DNA of 7,564 nt from a bacterium (GCA_027487145.1 JAIYEC010000060.1:1-7564), one strand, 5' to 3'. Shown: positions 1 to 5,630, counted from the stretch's first letter. Notes: generated by a model not told the origin, from the sequence alone. A program made the numbers and translations.

Positions 1-225
1 GAAGAGCTTGATCCTATCTACGAAGCTCACAAAGGACGCTATGGTGACCTGAAGAAACTTCTTGCGGCTGATCTCGAAGCATTCATTGCACCAATGCGAG
101 AAAAACGAAATGCTATCAGTGATGCTGAAGTAAAAGCGGTACTTGAGGATGGTGTAGCACGAGCAAAGCAGGTTTCAAATCAAACTATTGAAAACGTCCG
201 AAAGGCGATTGGCATTGCGTTATAA
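1..225 (+). CDS. trpS: Tryptophanyl-tRNA synthetase, C-terminal fragment
   Basis: The window opens inside a reading frame in frame 1 that runs for 74 codons to a TAA at 223-225. The visible segment reads as the C-terminal helical tail of class I TrpRS: a YGDLKKLL helix, then FIAPMREKR, then a VLEDGVARAKQVSNQTIENVRKAIG-type ending. Bacterial TrpRS proteins typically end in this way, with a run of 'EGA.KAR.IA..TL..VR.A.G'. The enzyme charges tRNA-Trp in the cytoplasm. The HIGH and KMSKS catalytic motifs lie upstream of the window and cannot be seen, so the call rests on the tail alone. The stop codon is embedded in the -10 box (221-226) of the next gene. No separate terminator is visible after it. 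Confidence 0.82.
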   Translation, partial: EELDPIYEAHKGRYGDLKKLLAADLEAFIAPMREKRNAISDAEVKAVLEDGVARAKQVSNQTIENVRKAIGIAL

Positions 226-226
226 T
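221..226 (+). promoter_or_regulatory. Consensus -10 box for a leaderless gene
   Basis: A perfect TATAAT overlaps the trpS stop codon. Exactly 6 nt separate it from the ATG at 233, so transcription should start at or beside the start codon. No convincing -35 lies at the right distance; TTGAAA at 188-193 is too far upstream. The same arrangement occurs ahead of pepA, scpA and scpB. Confidence 0.7.
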
Positions 227-232
227 AGACGT

Positions 233-562
233 ATGGGTACCGAATCAGCACCGCGATTTGACGAACATCTAAATCGAATAACTACCCGAGAGCAAGCGAT
301 TGACCACCTCGAGGAGGTTTTGCACCTTGGAAACAGTTACAATCCCTCCGCTTTCAAAGCTGAGGTGTATGAGCATCCTGAAGAAATTACTGATGCGTTT
401 ATTTTTTTTCGTTCAGATGATAAAAACTTTTCTACAACAGAAGATCCGTACAAAATATTCTTAGACCGCTACAATTTAGCAAACGGGACCATCCCTGCCT
501 ATAAATTTAAACTTGATACCTGGAACACATTTCCATGTATTAGAATACGCATAACTGAGTAG
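233..562 (+). CDS. Hypothetical protein, 109 aa
   Basis: I do not recognise this protein. The ATG at 233 is chosen because it lies 6 nt after a consensus TATAAT. A longer frame from TTG at 188 would start inside trpS, upstream of that promoter. The product is 109 aa, acidic and charged, with no signal peptide or membrane segment. The N-terminal third (LNRITTREQAIDHLEEVL) looks helical. The middle has EVYEHPEEITDAFIFFRSDD, and the C-terminus (IPAYKFKLDTWNTFPCIRIRITE) looks like beta strands. It is probably a small soluble alpha/beta protein. There is no Shine-Dalgarno sequence. A run of eight T lies at about 402-409 inside the gene; the frame stays open across it. The gene ends directly before the T-box promoter, with no terminator of its own. 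Confidence 0.7.
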   Translation: MGTESAPRFDEHLNRITTREQAIDHLEEVLHLGNSYNPSAFKAEVYEHPEEITDAFIFFRSDDKNFSTTEDPYKIFLDRYNLANGTIPAYKFKLDTWNTFPCIRIRITE

Positions 563-564
563 CA

Positions 565-592
565 TTCACAAATAATTCTTTTTTGGTATAGT
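565..592 (+). promoter_or_regulatory. Promoter of the T-box/aspS transcript
   Basis: TTCACA at 565-570 matches the -35 consensus at 5 of 6 positions. A 16-nt spacer follows, then TATAGT at 587-592 (5 of 6). The predicted start is around G599, which is where the first stem of the T-box begins. This position fixes the 5' end of the leader and is why the leader must be very short. Confidence 0.7.
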
Positions 593-596
593 AGGT

Positions 597-750
597 ATGT
601 CGATGAAGCGTTGACACCGCTGAGACGTGAGCAAGAAGCCGTTCCGGCATACCGGGCGGGAAGTAGGGTGGCACCGCGACTAATCACAGATTAGAATCGC
701 CCCTACATTCGTATTATTAATCTAATATGCATGTAGGGGCGATTTATTTT
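597..750 (+). promoter_or_regulatory. T-box riboswitch, tRNA-Asp specific, with minimal Stem I
   Basis: The sequence at 665-678 (AGGGTGGCACCGCG) is the T-box signature. Antiterminator: 663-668 pairs with 701-706 and 676-679 with 697-700, leaving the 7-nt bulge UGGCACC (669-675). Its UGGC can pair with a GCCA tRNA end, fitting the G73 discriminator of tRNA-Asp. Upstream is a Stem III hairpin (639-659, CCGG arms, CAUA loop). Stem I is tiny. GUC (599-601), GAU (602-604) and GA (605-606) face GA-GAC (622-626), giving kink-turn geometry. AGCG (607-610) pairs with CGCU (618-621) and is capped by the 7-nt loop UUGACAC (611-617). That loop shows the Asp codon GAC followed by a purine. The distal Stem I, the AG bulge, Stem II and the IIA/B pseudoknot of ordinary T-boxes have no room here. 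The terminator form is described separately. Downstream aspS agrees with the Asp specifier. Confidence 0.9.
695..750 (+). terminator. Regulated intrinsic terminator of the T-box
   Basis: Bases 695-708 (AATCGCCCCTACAT) are perfectly complementary to 731-744, giving a 14-bp stem followed by a T-rich tail (743-750). The long loop can form an inner TATTA/TAATA hairpin (712-716 with 723-727). The 5' arm shares 697-706 with the antiterminator, so the two structures are mutually exclusive. Uncharged tRNA-Asp is expected to favour read-through. It may also terminate transcripts coming from the 233-562 gene. Confidence 0.9.
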
Positions 751-769
751 GCTCCTGCGGGACAAATAT

Positions 770-2119
770 ATGGAACGAACACTCATTAAAGATTTAAAAA
801 ACCACGTCGGTACTGAGGTGCTTATTAACGGCGTTGTAAATGTTGCCCGACATCAGGGGAAGATGGCCTTCTTTGATTTTCGTGACCGAAGTAGCCTCAT
901 CCAGGGTGTGGTGTTTGGAAAACCCGAGGTGCTTGAAGTCGCAAAAGACATCGGAGCTGAGTACGCAGTGGCGGTGAAGGGAATCGTGAACAAGCGGCCA
1001 GAAAAAATGGTAAACGCAACCGCACCAAATGGTGACATTGAACTTGAAATCACAGGTATAGAAATACTCAATCCATCAGAAGCTATGCCATTTGATATGA
1101 GTGCGGACTTCTCACTTGACGTACTTCTAGATAACCGACCACTCACACTCAGACGAGAGCGGGAGCGAGCGATTTTTAAGATCCAGCACACCATTATCAC
1201 CGCGTACCGAGAATTTCTCGTATCAGAGGGCTTTACTGAATTTCAAGCACCAAAGCTTGTAGGAGGAGACGCTGAGGGAGGTGCAGAGGTATTTAAAGTT
1301 GAATACTTTGACGGCAAGAGCGCGTACCTGGCTACTAGTCCGCAACTCTACAAACAAATGATGGTTGGAGTATTTGAACGTGTCTTTACCGCTGGTTCGA
1401 TGTTCCGAGCAGAGAAAAGCGCTACCACCCGTCACATGAGCGAAATCGCCATGCTTGACCTTGAAATGGGTTTCATTAAAGACCACACCGATGTTATCGC
1501 GCTTGTCACCAAACTTATGCGCTTTATTACCGAAGAAATAAATAAAAAGTGTGGAGCGGAGTTATCACTCCTTGAGATGCCACCAGCACTCGCTCCAGAG
1601 ACATTCCCCGTCATGACACTTCGTGAAGCCCAAGAGCTAATCAAACAAGAAACGGGAGCTGATAAAACGGCGGAACCAGATCTTGAACCAGAAGACGAAC
1701 GATTCTTGTGTGAATACGCTAACAAACACTGGCAGTCTGACTTTGTGTTTGTCACTCACTTTCCAACCAGCAAGCGTCCATTCTACACCCACATCGATCC
1801 AGAGAAGCCAGAGTTTACTCGCAGCTTCGACTTACTCTTCCGCGGTCTTGAAATGTGTTCAGGCGGACAGCGTGTACACAATTACGCTGAGCTTATCGAA
1901 CGCATCAAGAGCAAGGGACTTGATCCAGACAAGTTTGAGTTCTATCTTCAAGCCTTCAAGTACGGTATTCCACCACACGGCGGAATTGGTATGGGACTAG
2001 AGCGTCTTACTATGAAGTACTCAGGCGTGAAGAATGTAAAGGAAGCATCATTGTTCCCACGAGACATGAACCGCATTGACCTCCTTCTCTCAGAAGGCGA
2101 GAGTAGCGAAGCAAAATAA
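770..2119 (+). CDS. aspS: Aspartyl-tRNA synthetase, archaeal-type (possibly non-discriminating)
   Basis: Class IIb aminoacyl-tRNA synthetase, 449 aa, which attaches Asp to tRNA-Asp in the cytoplasm and perhaps also to tRNA-Asn. An N-terminal OB-fold anticodon-binding domain (about residues 10-105, with GKMAFFDFRD) precedes the catalytic core. The core shows GGAEVF (about 170-175), SPQLYKQM (190-197), motif 2 FRAEKSATTRH (212-222) and motif 3 GIGMGLERL (405-413), ending in LFPRD. The 'GGAE.F...YF...A.LA.SPQLYKQ' pattern separates AspRS from AsnRS. The length and the lack of a GAD insertion separate it from the roughly 590-aa bacterial type. The ATG at 770 is chosen because an upstream TTG at 749 lies in the T-box terminator tail. 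A weak GGGA (759-762) is the only possible ribosome-binding site. Discrimination between tRNA-Asp and tRNA-Asn cannot be read directly; the presence of gatCAB elsewhere would decide it. Confidence 0.93.
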   Translation: MERTLIKDLKNHVGTEVLINGVVNVARHQGKMAFFDFRDRSSLIQGVVFGKPEVLEVAKDIGAEYAVAVKGIVNKRPEKMVNATAPNGDIELEITGIEILNPSEAMPFDMSADFSLDVLLDNRPLTLRRERERAIFKIQHTIITAYREFLVSEGFTEFQAPKLVGGDAEGGAEVFKVEYFDGKSAYLATSPQLYKQMMVGVFERVFTAGSMFRAEKSATTRHMSEIAMLDLEMGFIKDHTDVIALVTKLMRFITEEINKKCGAELSLLEMPPALAPETFPVMTLREAQELIKQETGADKTAEPDLEPEDERFLCEYANKHWQSDFVFVTHFPTSKRPFYTHIDPEKPEFTRSFDLLFRGLEMCSGGQRVHNYAELIERIKSKGLDPDKFEFYLQAFKYGIPPHGGIGMGLERLTMKYSGVKNVKEASLFPRDMNRIDLLLSEGESSEAK

Positions 2120-2121
2120 TT

Positions 2122-2160
2122 GAAAACCGGCCGGAAAGCTCTGCTTTCCGGCCGGTTTTC
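2122..2160. terminator. Strong, probably bidirectional hairpin terminator after aspS
   Basis: An 18-bp perfect inverted repeat, GAAAACCGGCCGGAAAGC (2122-2139) and its complement (2143-2160), surrounds a 3-nt loop. The stem is GC-rich in the middle, with A-rich and T-rich outer ends. It begins 2 nt after the aspS stop. The symmetrical A/T flanks mean it could work on either strand. Confidence 0.85.
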
Positions 2161-2166
2161 ATAATC

Positions 2167-2175
2167 TGCTATAAT
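2167..2175 (+). promoter_or_regulatory. Extended -10 promoter of pepA
   Basis: TGC immediately followed by TATAAT (2170-2175) is a perfect extended -10. The -35 position would fall inside the aspS terminator hairpin and has no match. The ATG at 2186 lies 10 nt downstream, so the leader should be only about 3-4 nt. Confidence 0.75.
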
Positions 2176-2185
2176 TATTCTATCT

Positions 2186-3604
2186 ATGCCAAATATCACC
2201 ACGACAGCAAAAGCACTTACCGATACTCAAAAGAAATACTGCCGAATTATCCTGACAGAAGACAGCCTAAGCTGGCACCGCTTAGTAGAGACTACAAACG
2301 GCCACCTTGAATATCGCATGGGAGCAGGGAAGCGAGGTGAACACACTGCGCGCACCTTTCGGACACTCATTCGATCTATTGTTCAAGCAGCCAAGAGTCA
2401 CCAATTAGAAGCAGTCGCACTTGAGCTCACTGTTACTGAGTATGTAAAACTTGAAACGTACGGAGAAGCGTGGTTTTACCGCACTCTCGCAGAAAATCTT
2501 TCACTCGCTAGCTACGAATACAAAAAGTACAAAACAATAGAAAAGAAAGAGAAACAGCTCAAGGAAATTCTTGTGTGTGGCCTGGGTGACAAAAAACACA
2601 AAGTAGCGTTTGAAACAGGGCTCACAATTGCTGAAGGAACTAACATTACTCGTGATATCGCCAATGCGACCGGAGACGACATGACTCCTGAAGACCTCGC
2701 GGAAGCCGCCAGGCTTACCTTCAAGGGTACCAAGGCTACGGTAAAGGTATTCAACGAAAAAGACATCGTGAAGATGGGTATGGGTCTCTTGCACGCGGTT
2801 GGAAAAGGCGCTGATGATGCACCACGGTTTATTGTCATTGAGTACTGGGGAGCCGGAAAAACTAACAAAAAAGACAAACCAATTATTTTGATTGGAAAAG
2901 GAATCACCTATGACACAGGTGGACTGAATGTGAAGCCGAGTGGATCAATGCATGAAATGCACCTTGATATGTCAGGTGGTGCATCAGTCATTGGTGCTAT
3001 CTCAGCCATCGCCGAGCTTGGTCTTAAGAAAAATGTGATTGGTCTCATCCCAGCCGCTGAGAACTCTGTCTCAGCTAAAAGTATGCGAGCAGGGGACATA
3101 GCTACTTCACTTTCAGGCAAAACTGTCGAAATCCTACACACTGACGCAGAGGGACGGCTGGTTCTCGCTGATGCATTAACCTACGCCCAAAAGCACTATC
3201 AACCAGCGTTGATGGTCGACATCGCCACCCTTACCGGAGCGGCTCTTGTTGCACTTGGACAGCAGGCAAGTGCCATCATGACAAAAGATGACGAGCTAGC
3301 TCAAAAACTCGTGAAGCTAGGAGAAGAAAGTGGAGACCTTGTCTGGCCACTACCACTGTGGGAGGAATATAAAGCACCACTTAAGAGTCACCGAGCTGAT
3401 ATTTCAAACATTGCCACCAACTTCAGTCGTTTTGGAGGGTGTATTGAAGGTGGTACCTTCTTGTCGCACTTTGTGGAAAAGAATGTTCCGTGGGTACACA
3501 TCGACATTGCGCCACGCATGGAAAGCATCCCTAGCGATAAACTTGCCAAAGGAGCAACTGGCGAACCAGTTCGTCTCCTTGTAGAACTCATAAAACAGTC
3601 ATGA
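2186..3604 (+). CDS. pepA: Leucyl aminopeptidase, M17 family
   Basis: Cytosolic di-metal aminopeptidase of 472 aa that removes N-terminal residues from peptides. The N-terminal domain (about 1-160) is poorly conserved. The C-terminal M17 catalytic domain is clear. GKGITYDTGG gives metal ligands K238 and D243, KPSGSMHEMHLDM gives catalytic K250 and ligand D261, and TDAEGRL gives D320, E322 and R324. GGTFL and WVHIDIA follow near the end. The family signature is NTDAEGRL; here the Asn is His (HTDAEGRL, H318), while all ligands are kept. Length is in the normal range for the family (about 480-500). The start is supported by the extended -10 just upstream. The stop overlaps the next gene's start (ATGA at 3601-3604), indicating an operon with the HD protein. 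Confidence 0.95.
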   Translation: MPNITTTAKALTDTQKKYCRIILTEDSLSWHRLVETTNGHLEYRMGAGKRGEHTARTFRTLIRSIVQAAKSHQLEAVALELTVTEYVKLETYGEAWFYRTLAENLSLASYEYKKYKTIEKKEKQLKEILVCGLGDKKHKVAFETGLTIAEGTNITRDIANATGDDMTPEDLAEAARLTFKGTKATVKVFNEKDIVKMGMGLLHAVGKGADDAPRFIVIEYWGAGKTNKKDKPIILIGKGITYDTGGLNVKPSGSMHEMHLDMSGGASVIGAISAIAELGLKKNVIGLIPAAENSVSAKSMRAGDIATSLSGKTVEILHTDAEGRLVLADALTYAQKHYQPALMVDIATLTGAALVALGQQASAIMTKDDELAQKLVKLGEESGDLVWPLPLWEEYKAPLKSHRADISNIATNFSRFGGCIEGGTFLSHFVEKNVPWVHIDIAPRMESIPSDKLAKGATGEPVRLLVELIKQS

Positions 3605-4221
3605 CACTAGAAGAATTTACAAAAGAAAAAATCTTTGCTGATGTTGAAAAATTACGATACTTCTTTAGGTTAAAAGAAGTGACGAGATACAATACTCCAA
3701 GAGAAATAGGAGATGAAAGCGAATCCGTCGCTGAACATCTCTATGGTATGCACCTGCTCGCTCAATACTTTTTACCACTTGAGGATAAAAGTGGGACACT
3801 CAATCGGGCTACTATTGCTGATCTTATTACCGTTCACGATATGGATGAAATTGAAACGGGAGACTACGTCAGCTATATCAAAACTGACGCACACAAAAAA
3901 GAAGCGGAAGCCGCTCTTCCCAGGGTGCTTAGCATGCTACCCGACCACCTCAAAGAACAAGTAACGAGTCTCCTTACTGAATATGAACGACAAGAAACGA
4001 AAGAGGCACAGTTTGTAAAGGCTATCGATAAAGTAGAGCCTCTCGTACACGTTCTCTGTGAGAAGGGGAAAATAATTTGTCATCGCAATAAATGCACAGC
4101 CGATGATTCACTGCGAATAAAAACACCGTACATTCAAAACTTCCCCTTTATAAAAACTTTCGCCCTCACACTACACGAAAAACTCATTGAAGGTGGCTAC
4201 TACTACGAAGGAGAGGGGTGA
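3601..4221 (+). CDS. HD-domain phosphohydrolase, YfbR/HDDC2-like
   Basis: Soluble protein of 206 aa with the HD metal-binding pattern of the YfbR/HDDC2 5'-deoxynucleotidase group. H46 lies in SVAEHLYG, H79-D80 in TVHDMDEIETGD, and D143 in AIDKVEPL. E83 and D88 match the catalytic Glu and Asp that follow the HD pair in YfbR. Members of this family dephosphorylate nucleoside 5'-monophosphates; the exact substrate here is not deducible. The start codon overlaps the pepA stop (ATGA), and there is no Shine-Dalgarno sequence, so translation is probably coupled. A C-terminal extension (about 155-206) contains CHRNKC, a pair of cysteines that might be structural. The scpA promoter begins 5 nt beyond this stop codon. 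Confidence 0.85.
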   Translation: MTLEEFTKEKIFADVEKLRYFFRLKEVTRYNTPREIGDESESVAEHLYGMHLLAQYFLPLEDKSGTLNRATIADLITVHDMDEIETGDYVSYIKTDAHKKEAEAALPRVLSMLPDHLKEQVTSLLTEYERQETKEAQFVKAIDKVEPLVHVLCEKGKIICHRNKCTADDSLRIKTPYIQNFPFIKTFALTLHEKLIEGGYYYEGEG

Positions 4222-4225
4222 GCTA

Positions 4226-4234
4226 TGGTAAAAT
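4226..4234 (+). promoter_or_regulatory. Extended -10 promoter of scpA
   Basis: TGG followed by TAAAAT (4229-4234) forms an extended -10 just after the HD gene stop. Six nt separate it from the GTG at 4241, the same spacing as ahead of the 233-562 gene, predicting a leaderless scpA mRNA. No clear -35 is present. Confidence 0.65.
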
Positions 4235-4240
4235 TTCTCT

Positions 4241-4978
4241 GTGACACCAACTGTTTCACCATTTTCAATTAAGACTGAACACTTCGAAGGTCCTTTGGAG
4301 TTATTAATTGAGCTCGTTGAGAAACGAAAGCTGCTTATCAATAACATCAGCTTGGCTGAGGTGACCGATGAGTACATTGCGCGAGTGAGTGAAATGCAAG
4401 AACAATCACTCCCAAATACTGCTCAATTCATCACTCTGGCTGCGACACTGCTTCTTATCAAATCAAAATCACTTCTTCCCGTTCTTGAACTTACCGATGA
4501 GGAAGAGACGACTATTCACGACCTTGAAGACAGGCTTCGACAATACCAGACATACCGCGACATTGCCGTAGAACTACAGGTACTCTTTGGAAGTAGAATG
4601 ATGTACGAGCCGGAATACACACCCCCGCGCGACCCACTCTTTCTCCCAGACTCGTTTTGTACACTTGCTGCACTCACTGAAGCTATGGAGCGGACCATTA
4701 CAAGTCTACCAAAACCACAGGTAAAGCAGGTAGCAACTGTACGACAAACAATTTCGCTTGAAGAAATGATGGACAATTTGCGAACTCGAATAGAGCGACA
4801 GATAAAGACCAGTTTTTTTGCAATGAAGGCTGAAGAGACTGAACACAAGAATGTCATTGTCGGTTTTTTGGCAATCCTCGAACTCTTCAAGCAGGGAAAC
4901 CTCATTATCACTCAGGTGACTAAATTCGACGATATCTCAATTGAAGTAGATCAAGCTGCAATTCCTCGATACTACTAG
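4241..4978 (+). CDS. scpA: Segregation and condensation protein A (kleisin)
   Basis: ScpA kleisin of 245 aa, the subunit that bridges the SMC ATPase heads and binds ScpB in the bacterial condensin acting on the nucleoid. The N-terminal FEGPLELLIELVEKRKL (from F15) is the family hallmark and is followed by the helical SMC-neck-binding region (ISLAEVTDEYIARVSEM, then LLLIKSKSLLP). The C-terminal winged-helix part (VGFLAILELFKQGNLIITQ...FDDISIE) is present. Length is typical. The GTG start is chosen because it lies 6 nt after an extended -10 and just ahead of the conserved domain; there is no Shine-Dalgarno sequence. scpB normally follows directly, but here it is 970 bp away behind three opposite-strand units. 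Confidence 0.95.
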   Translation: MTPTVSPFSIKTEHFEGPLELLIELVEKRKLLINNISLAEVTDEYIARVSEMQEQSLPNTAQFITLAATLLLIKSKSLLPVLELTDEEETTIHDLEDRLRQYQTYRDIAVELQVLFGSRMMYEPEYTPPRDPLFLPDSFCTLAALTEAMERTITSLPKPQVKQVATVRQTISLEEMMDNLRTRIERQIKTSFFAMKAEETEHKNVIVGFLAILELFKQGNLIITQVTKFDDISIEVDQAAIPRYY

Positions 4979-4983
4979 ATAGC

Positions 4984-5049
4984 AAAAGGCCGGAGTCTAT
5001 CCAAGTTGTTCAAAATTAATTGCAACTTTAGGGGGGATAGACTCCGGCC
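4984..5049. terminator. Terminator hairpin between scpA and the minus-strand RNA
   Basis: A perfect 15-bp inverted repeat (GGCCGGAGTCTATCC at 4988-5002, complement at 5035-5049) encloses a 32-nt loop. That loop contains its own 6-bp stem (AAGTTG 5003-5008 with CAACTT 5023-5028). On the minus strand the hairpin is followed directly by TTTT (4987-4984). On the plus strand AAAAGG upstream can pair with CCTTTT at 5053-5058 across a 3-nt bulge. It can therefore serve scpA and the minus-strand RNA, with the stronger tail on the minus side. Confidence 0.7.
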
Positions 5050-5199
5050 AGTCCTTTTATCGAGAGGCTACTCGGCTCGCTACAGTATCTAAATGCCTTT
5101 AGATACCAAAGCGAGACTGTTGGCATACAGGAGCATGACATACCTGCAAGCATACTTGTAGGTAGCAGCTGCTAGATTCACCGCGCCAAAACTGAAGCT
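4984..5199 (-). ncRNA. Candidate structured RNA of about 215 nt, family unknown
   Basis: A strong minus-strand promoter (5206-5233) and a hairpin plus TTTT at 4984-5049 delimit a transcript of about 215 nt with no convincing ORF. Inside are two prominent hairpins. One pairs 5076-5081 with 5110-5115 and 5085-5093 with 5098-5106 (GTATCTAAA arms). The other pairs 5141-5150 with 5155-5164. The tetranucleotide loop of the first (GGCA in the RNA) is complementary to part of TATGCC nearby, so a pseudoknot or alternative pairing is possible. I compared it by eye with tmRNA, RNase P, SRP and 6S hallmarks and found none. A caution: the second hairpin has a G-U pair on the plus strand that becomes C-A on the minus strand, so plus-strand expression cannot be excluded. 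Confidence 0.5.
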
Positions 5200-5217
5200 G
5201 TGCTAATATTAGCACAG
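5198..5217. repeat. 20-bp perfect palindrome over the -10 box
   Basis: Bases 5198-5217 form a perfect palindrome with half-site TTAGCACAG, centred on the -10 element and reaching the predicted start of the minus-strand RNA. This is typical placement for a dimeric repressor operator. No regulator is visible in the window. Being a palindrome, it also puts TGCTAATAT on the plus strand, but no plus-strand -35 accompanies it. Confidence 0.5.
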
Positions 5218-5233
5218 ATATGTTATTTGTCAA
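5206..5233 (-). promoter_or_regulatory. Minus-strand promoter of the 5199-4984 RNA
   Basis: Read on the minus strand, there is TTGACA (5233-5228, perfect -35), a 16-nt spacer ending in TGC, and TAATAT (5211-5206). This is a full -35/extended -10 promoter with a predicted start near 5199. It closely resembles the promoter at 5845-5872 (TTGACAAAT..., 16-nt spacer, TGCTAATAT). Confidence 0.75.
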
Positions 5234-5246
5234 CTATTTTTACAAC

Positions 5247-5312
5247 AAAAAAAAAGCCGGCTGATGTCAGTTTTCTTCCCACACGCGTGCGGGCAAAACT
5301 GACATCAACCGG
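5247..5312 (-). terminator. Strong minus-strand terminator
   Basis: TGATGTCAGTTTT (5262-5274) pairs perfectly with 5295-5307. CCGG (5257-5260) pairs with 5309-5312 outside it, and CCC/GGG (5278-5280 with 5291-5293) pairs inside. On the minus strand the hairpin is followed by an uninterrupted T run (about 5255-5247). This is the clearest intrinsic terminator in the intergenic island and fixes the strand of the RNA that ends here. Confidence 0.85.
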
Positions 5313-5400
5313 TCAAGTTGAGGAACTCTTTGCATTACTGCTCCGAGCCCTTCGGGTCGCTGGACGAGAATACCAGAAAGTGTAGTTAATGCAAGTCGAT
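5247..5400 (-). ncRNA. Candidate small RNA of about 150 nt with a three-way junction
   Basis: A minus-strand promoter (5406-5433) and the strong terminator at 5247-5312 delimit a transcript of about 150 nt. Its 5' domain folds as a compact three-way junction. P1 pairs TTGCATTA (5330-5337) with 5387-5394. P2 pairs 5344-5346 and 5348-5350 with 5354-5359 around a 3-nt loop. P3 pairs 5360-5363 with 5373-5376. A linker of about 17 nt then leads to the terminator. No start codon with a ribosome-binding site is seen in it. I do not recognise the family; hammerhead core sequences and the SRP apical motif are absent. It may be a trans-acting small RNA or a house-keeping RNA particular to this lineage. 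Confidence 0.55.
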
Positions 5401-5405
5401 AAAAC

Positions 5406-5433
5406 ATTATTAAATGTATTTAAAAATTGTCAA
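5406..5433 (-). promoter_or_regulatory. Minus-strand promoter of the 5400-5247 RNA
   Basis: On the minus strand there is TTGACA (5433-5428), a 16-nt AT-rich spacer, and AATAAT (5411-5406, 5 of 6 to consensus). The predicted start is about 5400-5397, just before the first stem of the RNA. The surrounding DNA is very AT-rich (12 of 60 bases are G or C in 5401-5460). Confidence 0.65.
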
Positions 5434-5460
5434 AAAACCTCTCCATACAGAGTAAAAATA

Positions 5461-5497
5461 ATAAAAAAAGAAAACCCGATTACCTAAAGGTAATGGG
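5461..5497 (-). terminator. Minus-strand terminator of the GC-rich ORF transcript
   Basis: ATTACC (5479-5484) pairs with GGTAAT (5489-5494) around a TAAA loop, and CCC (5475-5477) pairs with GGG (5495-5497) across one bulged base. On the minus strand this is followed by TTTTCTTTTTTT (5474-5463). It ends the unit that begins near 5838. Confidence 0.75.
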
Positions 5498-5506
5498 CTT
5501 GTGAGT

Positions 5507-5530
5507 GGAGGGCGAGCGAGCTCGCCCTCC
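5507..5530. repeat. GC-rich hairpin in the 3' untranslated region
   Basis: GGAGGGCGAG (5507-5516) is perfectly complementary to 5521-5530 around a 4-nt CGAG loop. It lies just before the terminator on the minus strand and has no T tail of its own. It could protect the RNA 3' end or act as a protein-binding stem; the sequence does not say which. Confidence 0.6.
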
Positions 5531-5563
5531 GGGTTTGAGGATACTGCTGGTACTTGAATTCTT

Positions 5564-5590
5564 AGTCAGTCATCGCAGCATTGACTGACT
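5564..5590. repeat. 9-bp inverted repeat at the end of the extended ORF
   Basis: AGTCAGTCA (5564-5572) and TGACTGACT (5582-5590) are perfect complements separated by 9 nt. Each arm is itself built from a repeated four-base unit (GTCA/TGAC). On the minus strand the hairpin covers the last codons and most of the TAA (5564-5562) of the read-through form of the GC-rich ORF. Confidence 0.55.
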
Positions 5591-5630
5591 GACCGGTCGC
5601 CGCGGCCTCAGAGGCCTGCGCACGCCACGG

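Noticed and set aside
188..232. N-terminal extension of the 109-aa gene from a TTG at 188
   Set aside because: It lies inside the trpS reading frame and upstream of the consensus TATAAT at 221-226; ATG 233 fits a leaderless start.
749..769. Extended start of aspS at TTG 749
   Set aside because: The codons fall in the T-box terminator tail, and the synthetase family sequence begins near ATG 770.
853..1755. Several 80-130 codon minus-strand ORFs inside aspS, and likewise inside pepA, scpA, scpB and the carboxypeptidase
   Set aside because: They are antisense shadows of clearly recognised genes, with no promoters or family motifs.
5198..5217. CIRCE or LexA operator
   Set aside because: CIRCE has TTAGCACTC and its complement 9 nt apart with arms in the other order; the LexA CTGT-N8-ACAG spacing does not fit (12 nt here).
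5200..5385. 61-codon plus-strand ORF
   Set aside because: It runs through a promoter palindrome, an A run and a strong minus-strand terminator, and has no ribosome-binding site or family resemblance.
4984..5400. tmRNA, RNase P RNA, SRP RNA or 6S RNA
   Set aside because: No tRNA-like ends, tag ORF, RNase P core, SRP apical motif or 6S rod with central bubble could be found by eye; an Infernal search would settle it.
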